The notes: generated from the letters alone by a model not told the origin. A stretch of DNA of 13,807 bases from Hyphomicrobiales bacterium (GCA_013002595.1 JABDJG010000435.1:1-13807), one strand, 5' to 3'; shown: positions 7,798 through 13,807, numbered from the stretch's first letter. Numbers and translations are program-made.

Positions 7798-9861
7798 ATG
7801 TCGAGTACAACCGTCCACCGCGCCAACGACCCGCTATTGCAGCCATTCCAGCTCAAGCATCTCACCTTGAAGAACCGGCTGATGTCGACCGCACACGAGC
7901 CCAACTACACCGAAGACGGCATGCCAAAGGAGCAGTACCGGCTCTATCACGTCGAAAAGGCCAAAGGGGGCATTGCTATGACAATGACTGCCGGATCGGC
8001 CCTGGTGTCGCCGGATTCACCGGCCGCCTTCGGAAACATCTTTGCCTACAAGGACGAAGTCGTCCCGCATATGAAGCAACTGGCAGACGAGTGCCACGAG
8101 CACGGCTGCGCGGTCATGATCCAGCTCACGCACCTGGGCTGGCGAACCAACTGGAACCATTCCGACTGGCTGCCGGTCGTCGCCCCCTCCATGGTGCGCG
8201 AGCCGGCCCACCGCGCCTTTCCCAAGGTGATGGAGGACTGGGACATCAAGCGGATTGTCGGCGACTACGTTGCTGCGGCCCAGCGCATGCAGGCCGCCGG
8301 CCTCGATGGCATTGAACTGGAGGTGTACGGGCATTTGATGGATGCCTTCTGGTCGCCGCGTCTCAACATGCGAGATGACGATTACGGAGGATCGCTCGAA
8401 AATCGCATGCGTTTCTCGCTGGAAGTGTTCCAGGCCATTCGACAGGCCGTCGGCCCGGACTTTATCGTCGGCCCGCGCATGGTCTGCGATGAAGACAAGC
8501 AAAAGGGCATCACCCGCGATGAAGGTCTCGAGATTGCTCGCCGGCTGATCGCCACCGGTGATATTGACTACATCAACGTTATCCGTGGCACTGTCGAGCA
8601 CGACACCCCATTGGTGCGTGTGATCCCGATCGGCGGCATGCGCTCTGCCCCCCATCTCGACTTTGCCGGCGACATCAAGGCCGAAACCAAGTTTCCGACT
8701 TTCCATGCCGCCCGCATCAGCGATGTTGCCACCGCCCGCCATGCCGTTGCAGAGGGCAAGCTCGACATGGTCGGCATGACCCGCGCGCACATCGCCGACC
8801 CGCATATCGTCGCCAAGATCACCGAAGGCCGCGAAGATGACATACGTCCCTGCGTTGGCGCCACCTACTGCCTCGATCGCATCTACGAGGGCAACGCAAC
8901 TGCGTGCATCCACAATCCGGCCACCGGCCGCGAGGCGACGATGCCGCAGATTGTCGAGCCAAGCGCCAACCCCGGTCGACGCGTGGTTGTTGTCGGCGCC
9001 GGTCCGGCCGGCCTGGAGGCTGCCCGCGTATGCGGCGAGCGCGGCCATCAGGTGACGCTGTTGGAAGCATCGGCCGATGCCGGCGGCCAGATCCGCCTGG
9101 CCACCCAGGTCAAGCGCCGCGCCGAGCTGATCGGCATAATAGACTGGCGCCTTGGCCAATGCGATCGCCTGGGCGTGGAGATCAAGTTCAACACGCTGGC
9201 CGATGCAAGCGACGTCACCGCGCTGGAATCAGACATTGTTGTAGTCGCGACCGGCGGCCTGCCCAGCGTCGAGGCGATCCCCGCCGGCGCCGACCTGGCC
9301 ATCTCCAGCTGGGACGTTCTGTCAGGTGAAACCAAGCTGGCTGACGATGTGCTGCTTTACGACGACAATGGCAGCCATGCCGGCATGGCCGCTGCCGAGG
9401 TTATCGCCGGCAACACTGCCAGCCTCGAAGTCGTCACGCCTGAGCGCATGTTCGCCCCCGACATGGGCGGCCTCAACCTGGTTCCCTACATGCAAAAACT
9501 GCATGAAACCGGCGCGCAGATCACCACCATGACCCGCATCCGCGCCCTCACCCGCAAGGGTAACAAGATCGCTGCCACCTTGTGCAGCCCCTACAGCGAG
9601 GCCGACACCGCCGAGCGCCTGGTCGACCAGGTCATCGTCGAATATGCCACCACCCCGCTCGATGATCTGTATTTTGAACTCAAGGAACGCTCCAGCAATC
9701 GCGGTGAAGTCGACTACCCCGCCCTGCTTGCCGGCAAACCTCAGACCTTGACCACTAACCCGGACGGCCGGTTTCAGCTGTTCCGCATCGGCGATGCCGT
9801 CGCTGCCCGCAACATCCACGCCGCCATCTATGACGCGCTGAGACTGTGCAAGGATTTCTAG
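7798..9861 (+). CDS. DgcA/TMADH-type flavin and Fe-S oxidoreductase (N-methyl-amine demethylase-like)
   Basis: A 687-residue enzyme with an N-terminal OYE-type FMN TIM barrel (about 15-345), an Fe-S segment, and a C-terminal FAD/NAD-like part opening with the dinucleotide motif VVVVGAGPAGLEAAR (396-410). Barrel landmarks are KNRLMSTAHE, MIQLTHLGWR, DGIELEVYGH, DDYGGSLENRMRF and GMTRAHIADPHIVAKI. The Fe-S segment reads C352-X2-A355-X2-C358-X11-C370, so one of the four cysteines of trimethylamine dehydrogenase is alanine. From memory, Pseudomonas dimethylglycine demethylase DgcA (686 residues) has the same motif and an almost identical C-terminus (RNIHAAIYDALRLCKDF). N-methylproline demethylases are close alternatives. 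The expected reaction is oxidative N-demethylation releasing formaldehyde, but the DgcB electron-transfer partner is not in the window. AAAGG at 7786-7790 is the ribosome site. The dehydrogenase gene follows after 4 bp. Confidence 0.85.
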   Translation: MSSTTVHRANDPLLQPFQLKHLTLKNRLMSTAHEPNYTEDGMPKEQYRLYHVEKAKGGIAMTMTAGSALVSPDSPAAFGNIFAYKDEVVPHMKQLADECHEHGCAVMIQLTHLGWRTNWNHSDWLPVVAPSMVREPAHRAFPKVMEDWDIKRIVGDYVAAAQRMQAAGLDGIELEVYGHLMDAFWSPRLNMRDDDYGGSLENRMRFSLEVFQAIRQAVGPDFIVGPRMVCDEDKQKGITRDEGLEIARRLIATGDIDYINVIRGTVEHDTPLVRVIPIGGMRSAPHLDFAGDIKAETKFPTFHAARISDVATARHAVAEGKLDMVGMTRAHIADPHIVAKITEGREDDIRPCVGATYCLDRIYEGNATACIHNPATGREATMPQIVEPSANPGRRVVVVGAGPAGLEAARVCGERGHQVTLLEASADAGGQIRLATQVKRRAELIGIIDWRLGQCDRLGVEIKFNTLADASDVTALESDIVVVATGGLPSVEAIPAGADLAISSWDVLSGETKLADDVLLYDDNGSHAGMAAAEVIAGNTASLEVVTPERMFAPDMGGLNLVPYMQKLHETGAQITTMTRIRALTRKGNKIAATLCSPYSEADTAERLVDQVIVEYATTPLDDLYFELKERSSNRGEVDYPALLAGKPQTLTTNPDGRFQLFRIGDAVAARNIHAAIYDALRLCKDF

Positions 9862-9865
9862 AACA

Positions 9866-10675
9866 ATGACCCCTGCCCGCTTTGCCGGCACGAAAGCCCT
9901 TGTCACCGGCGGCGCCAACGGCATGGGCCGGGCTTGCGTCGAGCAGCTCGCCCGCGAAGGTGCGCACGTCTACATCCTCGACAAGGATGAAGCGGCGATG
10001 CGCTCATTGATAGATGGTCTTTGCGCTGCAGGACACCGTGTTGATGGCGCCGTGATCGATGTTATCGATGAAGCCGGCTTCACGGACGCCTTCACCGCGA
10101 TGCTTGACCGGTTCGCCGGCCGCCTCGATGTCATGATCCACATCGCCGGCGCCAGCCGTGGCGGCCTGCTTGCCGACCAAACCACCCGGGACTGGGACTG
10201 GCACTATCAGGTCAACCTGCGCTCCCACGTCATCGGCTGCAAGCTGGCCGGAAAGGTCATGACCAGGCAGGCAAGCGGTGCCATCGTCACCATGTCGTCG
10301 ATCTCGGGTCAGCGCGGCGACCCCGGCTGGGCCGGCTATAACGCCATGAAGGCCGCGATCATGAATTTCACCCAGTCCCTTGCCTGGGAGCTGGGCCGGC
10401 AAGGCGTGCGGGTCAATGCGGTCTGCCCCGGCCCGGTGATGTCCGAGCGCATGTTGAAATCGATTGAGGACGACCCCGGCATGGTCGACAGCTACGCCGC
10501 CAAGACCGCCCTCGGCCGGCTCGTCGACCCGCACGAGGTCATGCACGCCATCCTGTTCCTGGCATCCGATGCCGCCTCGGCCATCACCGGCCAGACCCTT
10601 GTCATCGACTGCGGCCTCACCGCCCGCACCGGCCAGCCGATCCAGCCCAGCATCTTTGATGAAACTAAGCTTTGA
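9866..10675 (+). CDS. Short-chain dehydrogenase/reductase (SDR, classical type)
   Basis: A 269-residue Rossmann oxidoreductase. The cofactor motif is T14-GGANGMG-21, and D39 at the end of the second strand (YILDK) favours NAD(H) over NADP(H). The catalytic tetrad is N117, S145, Y158 and K162 (Y-N-A-M-K). The usual NNAG after strand 4 is HIAG (92-95), a tolerated variant. The C-terminus has the typical PGPVMSERM substrate loop and the FLASDAASAITGQTLVIDCG signature. Length is normal for the family. It lies 4 bp after the flavoenzyme gene, with AAGGA at 9850-9854 inside that gene as a probable ribosome site, so the two are very likely co-expressed. It may oxidise a hydroxyl in the same pathway; the substrate is unknown. 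Confidence 0.92.
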   Translation: MTPARFAGTKALVTGGANGMGRACVEQLAREGAHVYILDKDEAAMRSLIDGLCAAGHRVDGAVIDVIDEAGFTDAFTAMLDRFAGRLDVMIHIAGASRGGLLADQTTRDWDWHYQVNLRSHVIGCKLAGKVMTRQASGAIVTMSSISGQRGDPGWAGYNAMKAAIMNFTQSLAWELGRQGVRVNAVCPGPVMSERMLKSIEDDPGMVDSYAAKTALGRLVDPHEVMHAILFLASDAASAITGQTLVIDCGLTARTGQPIQPSIFDETKL

Positions 10676-10685
10676 ATAATCTTCA

Positions 10686-10727
10686 CAGTTTTAAGAACTG
10701 CGAGAATCGTTTGGCAACGAATTCTCG
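10686..10727 (+). other. Two abutting hairpins after the dehydrogenase gene
   Basis: Hairpin 1 is CAGTT-TTAAG-AACTG (10686-10700). Hairpin 2 starts on the next base: arms 10701-10710 and 10717-10727 give 7 bp, a one-base bulge (A10720), then 3 bp around the loop TTGGCA. No T-run follows in plus orientation, so a terminator for the flavoenzyme-dehydrogenase operon is possible but not of standard form. A regulatory site ahead of the TerB-like gene is an alternative. Confidence 0.5.
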
Positions 10728-10767
10728 TTAAAGTAGGGTCAGCAGAGTATCCGAGCGGGTGGAATTC

Positions 10768-11295
10768 ATGCATATTCTCATTGGCATCTTGACCCTTTTG
10801 GGCGCGGCCGCGTTCTGGTGGTATCGCGTGAAATACATCGGCGAGGCCGCCAATGAGGTCATCGACCAGGCCGGCAAGATCCGCGGCGCCTACCGCCGGC
10901 GCAAATTCCGCAAAAAGTCCGACGGCTCCGTTTTGACCGCTATCGAAGACCCGGTAACGGCCGTTGCCGCGATGATGGTCTCGGTTGCCCAACTGGAGGG
11001 TCCGCTCAGCGCCGCATCTGAAAAGGTGATCAGGAAACACATCACATCTGTGTCCAATGGCCATGACGTCGAAGAAGAGTTCGTCTTCGCCAAATGGGTA
11101 TGCGACAACGTTGTCGACCCCAACAATATTTCCATGAAGCTTGCAAAGATCTGGACATCGGCACTCGACAGGACCGAACGTCTCGGCCTCATTGATATGG
11201 TCCGTCAGGTCGCGTGCGCCGACAATGAACCCAGCGCCAGCCAGCTTGATGCCATCGAACGCCTGACCGAGCGGCTTAACGTTTCACAGAAATAA
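10768..11295 (+). CDS. Membrane-anchored TerB-like protein, function unknown
   Basis: A 175-residue protein from ATG 10768; an in-frame GTG at 10759 would add three residues, but GGTGGA at 10758-10763 suits the ATG better. One N-terminal helix (about 2-19, ILIGILTLLGAAAFWWY) is followed by a very basic segment (YRRRKFRKKS), the topology of a cytoplasmic domain tethered to the inner membrane. The rest is helical: DPVTAVAAMMVSVAQLEGPLS, then an acidic middle and ERLGLIDMVRQVACADNEPS with a closing DAIERLTERL helix. This follows the TerB/tellurite-resistance helical-bundle pattern, including the acidic metal-type turn ADNEPS. TerB domains occur in metal-stress proteins and envelope-linked complexes; no specific role can be assigned. 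It is separated from the catabolic genes by 92 bp and is convergent with the TadG-like gene. Confidence 0.7.
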   Translation: MHILIGILTLLGAAAFWWYRVKYIGEAANEVIDQAGKIRGAYRRRKFRKKSDGSVLTAIEDPVTAVAAMMVSVAQLEGPLSAASEKVIRKHITSVSNGHDVEEEFVFAKWVCDNVVDPNNISMKLAKIWTSALDRTERLGLIDMVRQVACADNEPSASQLDAIERLTERLNVSQK

Positions 11296-11646
11296 AATCC
11301 GCAGATTTCAGCCAAAAATCGAGCGCGATCAGATAGCTGTGGACCATTTGTGGATAACCGCAACAAGACCCGAGACAGCGAAAGGCTTCTGCGCAATTAT
11401 GTTCATGCACGGTCCGTAGAGGACATCTGGAGAGCGGAAGCTTCCTGTAAGAGGCCACCTGGTGACGGCTTGCCGGAGTTGGGTGAACACGAAGCAGTTA
11501 GACGAACCACTTCGGAGTGATCGGTCGGTAGGATGTGGCAACATGTTCGATGACGCCGGTCAAGGTGCCTGCCGGGAATTGTGTTTGGCAGCGTGAGCTG
11601 CGCCTTTGGCTGCAGTGCTGTTGAAGATCGATTGTCGGGAGAAAAG

Positions 11647-11678
11647 CGCGGAGTTGTCCTCGGACAGCTCCGCGTTTT
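11647..11678 (+). terminator. Intrinsic terminator, plus strand (possibly bidirectional)
   Basis: A 13-bp stem (11647-11659 with 11662-11674) with a very short loop is followed by TTTT and then a T-rich stretch. The single imperfect pair is U-G in plus-strand RNA but C-A on the other strand, supporting plus-strand use. GAAAAG just to the left means a short T-run also follows in minus orientation. It lies about 350 bp past the TerB-like stop, so it ends either that transcript or a separate small RNA. Confidence 0.75.
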
Positions 11679-11709
11679 CTGTTTGGCGGAAGCGTTGTAC
11701 TCCGGCCAG

Positions 11710-11795
11710 AAGTCGGCACCGGCCCGCTCCCCGCCCAACCACCCGTTGAGGGTACCCTTGGGGTGGTTGGACAGGGAGCGGGCCGATGCCGACTT
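11710..11795 (-). repeat. Near-perfect 35-bp inverted repeat with palindromic loop
   Basis: The arms 11710-11744 and 11761-11795 match at 32 of 35 positions. The 16-nt loop contains the perfect palindrome AGGGTACCCT. All three differences are C-A in plus-strand RNA but U-G wobbles in minus-strand RNA, so the stem is unbroken only when transcribed from the minus strand. On that strand it starts 4 nt after the T-run of the neighbouring terminator. There is no T-run after its own 3' side. Possible roles: a second terminator barrier, an RNase III substrate, a small structured RNA or a cruciform. Confidence 0.85.
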
Positions 11796-11799
11796 GCTT

Positions 11800-11836
11800 A
11801 AAAAAAAGACCGGTGATCGTTTGGATCAACCGGTCT
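11800..11836 (-). terminator. Intrinsic terminator, minus strand
   Basis: On the minus strand the arms 11835-11829 plus 11827-11824 pair with 11818-11815 plus 11814-11808, an 11-bp stem with a one-base bulge and a 5-nt loop. Eight T residues (11807-11800) follow immediately. This is a textbook rho-independent terminator, about 170 bp past the stop of the TadG-like gene, whose transcript it probably ends. Confidence 0.85.
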
Positions 11837-11882
11837 CAAAGATGCTCTAGAGTGACAGTTTCCAGAGTGACAATCTTGCAGA

Positions 11883-11936
11883 TTAGAGCGGGGTGAGAAA
11901 AAGCGTGTGCGGTATTGCGCCCGCCGCCCGCTCCAG
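11883..11936. repeat. Rhizobiales-type palindromic intergenic element (diverged)
   Basis: The element opens with TTAGAGCGGGGTGAGAAAAA and closes with CCGCCCGCTCCAG; GAGCGGG (11886-11892) pairs with CCCGCTC (11927-11933). The order (AGAGCGGG, AAAAG, GTGTGCGG, GCGCCCG, CCCGCTC) matches a family of repeats I recall from Rhizobiales intergenic regions. Recognition is from memory and the right arm is degenerate. Confidence 0.45.
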
Positions 11937-11955
11937 TTTATTGTCGATCAGCTTT

Positions 11956-11986
11956 GTGGGATTTGATCGGAACGACCAAATCCCAC
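11956..11986 (-). repeat. Long hairpin just after the TadG-like gene
   Basis: A perfect 10-bp stem (11956-11965 with 11977-11986) encloses TCG-GAA-CGA, which adds 3 bp. The pair between them is A-C in plus RNA but G-U in minus RNA, so in the TadG-like transcript the stem is a continuous 14 bp. It lies 20 bp after that gene's stop. No T-run follows; it is more likely an mRNA 3' stabiliser or a structured trailer than the terminator itself. Confidence 0.7.
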
Positions 11987-12006
11987 GCTGATGTAGAGTG
12001 AATTGT

Positions 12007-13407
12007 TTACTGGGACAGGCGAACCAGCTCGGCCGATTCCGGCAGTTCGGGCAAACCGGCCGCTGAATAATCGGCGCCGATCTTGATGATCAATGTACCA
12101 TTGCCTTCGACTTCGATCGTGTCCGCAATAATGGCAAACTGATCGGCCGTATTGCCGATCACGCCGCCGCCAGTCACCTTGAGGGGCTGGACCGGGAAAT
12201 AGACGATGCCGTTGATTTCGACCTCACCGCCACCGGTGATGAGGTGCGTATCATTGCCGGCCAGAGTTACAGCGGGATCCTGAGACAGCGCGATACCTGC
12301 AAACGTCCCGGTCGCCTTGGCCTTGAGCCACAGATCGCCCTGGTTACCGCCGGTGCTCCTGACGCTGAACACGCCGGCCGGAGCATTGCCGGTCATGATG
12401 ATCGCGGTTTCCGCCGGGTCCGCCTGCGTCGGAAGGGTAAAGCCGGCAGGGGCAGTTACGCCGTCCGCAGCCAGGGCAAAATTCCGCACGGTTCCGCCCG
12501 CTTGAATGGTGATGTCGCCGTTTACAAAGGTATAAAGGCTGTCGCCGCCTTCCAGGAGAATGGCGGTGTCGCCGTTCTTGACCTCGAACGAGCCGCAGTA
12601 AACGCCGGGCTGCAGTAGCTCAGTAGTCGTGCCAGCAGGAAAGAAATCGCTGGAGTTGTAGTCGCAAGTCGTTGTGTCGACCGCCGCAGACGTCCAATGG
12701 TTCGCCCAGTTCTCCGCCAGCGGGTCATTTTCCTGCCGGCAGTTGTTGTTCGGCATCGGGGTGTAGTTTGTTCCCTCATAGTTGCCATTCACACAGAAAC
12801 TTTCCGCCGTGCCCGAACCGGAGCCAACCTGGCGCAGAGCTCTGGGATCGCTGGAGTTAACGTGGATTGAACAACCATTGGCAATGACGTCTGCCGTGCC
12901 GTTGAGATACAGCGCTTCAGCGGCCGTCTCGTTGAGCGATAGCATGCAAATTGGATTGCCATCGTCGACAATCGCCGTTGCAGCGACGTTGATGTCAACA
13001 TGGTCGCTGAGCAGATTGCTGATCATCCGTGTGTTTTCGACTCTCACCGTCATGGTGACTTCCTTGTTCGGCAGGCTCACCGTGGTCGTCGGGGAGGCCG
13101 AGAAGCCGGACAGCGTATTGTCGGACAAGTTGGCAAAGAATGTATCTTCCGCGATCTGAGTCTTCGACGTGTTGTCTTCACCATTCGCGATGGCGGTGGC
13201 AGCCGCCAGCACACCGGAATCGACCGCTGCCTGCAACTCGTTCTTGATCCGCACGCTATTGCCATAATCGACCGCCATGGAGGCGATCATGGCCAGCGGA
13301 ATACTGGTCACACCGAATATCAGCGATGCGTTGCCGCGTTTGTCTTTCAAAAACAGCTGCGCCGGTGCAGTTGTGTTGCGCAATAAGATGCCAAGCCGTT
13401 TCAGCAT
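12007..13407 (-). CDS. TadG-like (TadE/G family) envelope protein
   Basis: A 466-residue protein. The basic N-terminus leads into DKRGNASLIFGVTSIPLAMIASMAVDYGNSVRIKNELQAAVDSGVLAAA (22-70): a pilin-like membrane segment at about 28-46 followed by the amphipathic stretch typical of TadG/TadE-like Flp pilus-associated proteins. The remainder is exported, Gly/Thr/Asn-rich and predicted beta-rich, with strand-turn repeats such as GDTAILLEGG and NGDITIQAGG that suggest a beta-solenoid. Six cysteines (154, 179, 205, 223, 248, 271) all lie in the exported part and could form three disulfides. GGAGGA (13421-13416) is 8 nt before ATG, fixing the start. No other tad gene is in the window, so it may be an orphan TadG-like surface protein. 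Length is within the broad TadG range. Confidence 0.8.
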   Translation of the reverse strand: MLKRLGILLRNTTAPAQLFLKDKRGNASLIFGVTSIPLAMIASMAVDYGNSVRIKNELQAAVDSGVLAAATAIANGEDNTSKTQIAEDTFFANLSDNTLSGFSASPTTTVSLPNKEVTMTVRVENTRMISNLLSDHVDINVAATAIVDDGNPICMLSLNETAAEALYLNGTADVIANGCSIHVNSSDPRALRQVGSGSGTAESFCVNGNYEGTNYTPMPNNNCRQENDPLAENWANHWTSAAVDTTTCDYNSSDFFPAGTTTELLQPGVYCGSFEVKNGDTAILLEGGDSLYTFVNGDITIQAGGTVRNFALAADGVTAPAGFTLPTQADPAETAIIMTGNAPAGVFSVRSTGGNQGDLWLKAKATGTFAGIALSQDPAVTLAGNDTHLITGGGEVEINGIVYFPVQPLKVTGGGVIGNTADQFAIIADTIEVEGNGTLIIKIGADYSAAGLPELPESAELVRLSQ

Positions 13408-13807
13408 GGGAACCGTCCTCCAATTTGTGTGCGAGGAGGAAACTATCTCTCAACGATAAACGGCTTGTTCAAATATTCAGTCCAATTTTCGTAAAAAATT
13501 CCAGCCTGGGACAGCCTGGTTACCATCTGTAAACACTCACATTCGTCGAGAATTTCGTGTGAAAAGAATTCCGTAACCATCTGAAATACATAATTAATCG
13601 AACATGAACTTGGCCCGAATTCTATCGTCAAGGACAAGTGCGTCGAGCCTGCAACTGGCTAAGATTGAAACCAATCCGGTCACTTGCTGTTAACGTCGAC
13701 GGCAAATGAATGGCAAACCGGCAAGAAAAAGACCGGCGGTCACCTGGACCACCGGCCTTGAAAGTTGAAGCCTCTAGAGTGACATTCTTATTGGGTTAGA
13801 CGAACCG
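13408..13807. other. AT-richer intergenic region upstream of the TadG-like gene
   Basis: This gap should hold the TadG-like promoter, but no clear -35/-10 pair stands out on the minus strand. It holds the Shine-Dalgarno at 13416-13421, a short tandem CAGCCTGGGA/CAGCCTGGTT (13503-13522), two copies of ACCATCTG (13522-13529 and 13574-13581), an open frame of 64 codons on the minus strand (13443-13637), and a terminator near 13740. The base composition is visibly poorer in G+C than the flanking genes. Confidence 0.5.
13726..13757 (-). terminator. Probable intrinsic terminator for a minus-strand gene beyond the right edge
   Basis: On the minus strand, 13755-13747 pairs with 13741-13733 (9 bp, 5-nt loop), followed by five T residues (13730-13726) and more T-rich sequence. 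The single imperfect pair is U-G on the minus strand and C-A on the plus, supporting minus-strand use. The TadG-like gene therefore probably has its own promoter rather than being read from upstream. Confidence 0.7.

Larger units (their letters stand above)
11296..12006. other. Convergent intergenic region, structure-rich, no confident gene
   Basis: These 711 bp separate two convergent genes. Short open frames exist on both strands, but none has a good start with a ribosome site or a recognisable protein. The left part (11296-11640) shows little except a frame that stays open for 74 codons after the TerB-like stop and a small GCAGC-GTGA-GCTGC hairpin near 11588. The right part holds the terminators, the long inverted repeat and the palindromic element described separately. 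Confidence 0.7.

Noticed and set aside
8017..9159. 380-residue antisense frame inside the flavoenzyme gene
   Set aside because: It mirrors the GC-rich codon pattern of the sense gene, has no recognisable domain, and the sense protein is complete and conserved.
11497..11508. GTTAGACGAACC, repeated at 13795-13806, as ends of a mobile element
   Set aside because: A 12-bp direct match is expected by chance in a window this size, and no transposase, target duplication or conserved ends accompany it.
11710..11795. Integron attC site or retron RNA
   Set aside because: The outer ends do not fit the RYYYAAC/GTTRRRY core pattern, no integrase or cassette structure is present, and there is no reverse transcriptase gene nearby.
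11403..11850. Several overlapping short frames on both strands as transposase remnants or small genes
   Set aside because: They overlap the terminators and the inverted repeat, start at weak codons without ribosome sites, and I recognise no transposase motif.

Overview
The window looks like chromosomal DNA of an alphaproteobacterium, probably Rhizobiales/Hyphomicrobiales. This rests on GC-rich coding sequence with strong G/C preference at third codon positions, a FeuP/FeuQ- or PhoP/PhoQ-like two-component pair with a PepSY protein, a TRAP transporter, a dimethylglycine-demethylase-like flavoenzyme, and a palindromic intergenic element near 11.9 kb that resembles the 'TAGAGCGGG...CCCGCTCTA' repeats I remember from Rhizobiales genomes. 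The taxonomic call is inference; no rRNA or marker gene is present.

Layout. (1) 3-2538, plus strand: the 3' part of a secreted PepSY-domain protein with a Gly/Asp/Glu tandem-repeat linker, overlapping an OmpR-family response regulator, which in turn overlaps a PhoQ-like histidine kinase. This is a translationally coupled sensing unit. (2) 2638-6399, plus: a complete TRAP transporter (binding protein, small and large membrane subunits) with a tightly linked isocitrate lyase/PEP mutase-family lyase that keeps the KRCGH catalytic motif. A strong hairpin lies between the binding-protein gene and the membrane-subunit genes. (3) 6507-10675, plus: an MFS permease, a 687-residue flavin/Fe-S oxidoreductase of the DgcA/TMADH type, and a short-chain dehydrogenase 4 bp after it. 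(4) 10768-11295, plus: a membrane-anchored TerB-like protein of unknown role. (5) 11296-12006: a 711-bp gap between convergent genes, without a convincing gene but dense in secondary structure. It holds an intrinsic terminator for the plus strand, a near-perfect 35-bp inverted repeat, an intrinsic terminator for the minus strand, a Rhizobiales-type palindrome and another long hairpin. (6) 12007-13407, minus: a TadG-like envelope protein with an N-terminal anchor. (7) 13408-13807: an AT-richer gap with a probable minus-strand terminator for a gene beyond the right edge.

Blocks 2 and 3 read as a catabolic region. The TRAP system would import an organic acid, and the lyase would cleave a malate- or methylisocitrate-like C-C bond. 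The permease, demethylase-like flavoenzyme and dehydrogenase would handle a second, possibly N-methylated, substrate. The substrates cannot be read from sequence. Block 1 is more likely an envelope/cation sensor than a dedicated regulator of the catabolic genes.

No tRNA, rRNA, CRISPR array, integrase or intact insertion sequence was seen. The least ordinary features are the acidic repeat linker of the PepSY protein, the three-cysteine Fe-S motif of the flavoenzyme, and the hairpin-rich convergent region. In that region almost every imperfect stem pairs fully, through G-U, in RNA of only one strand.
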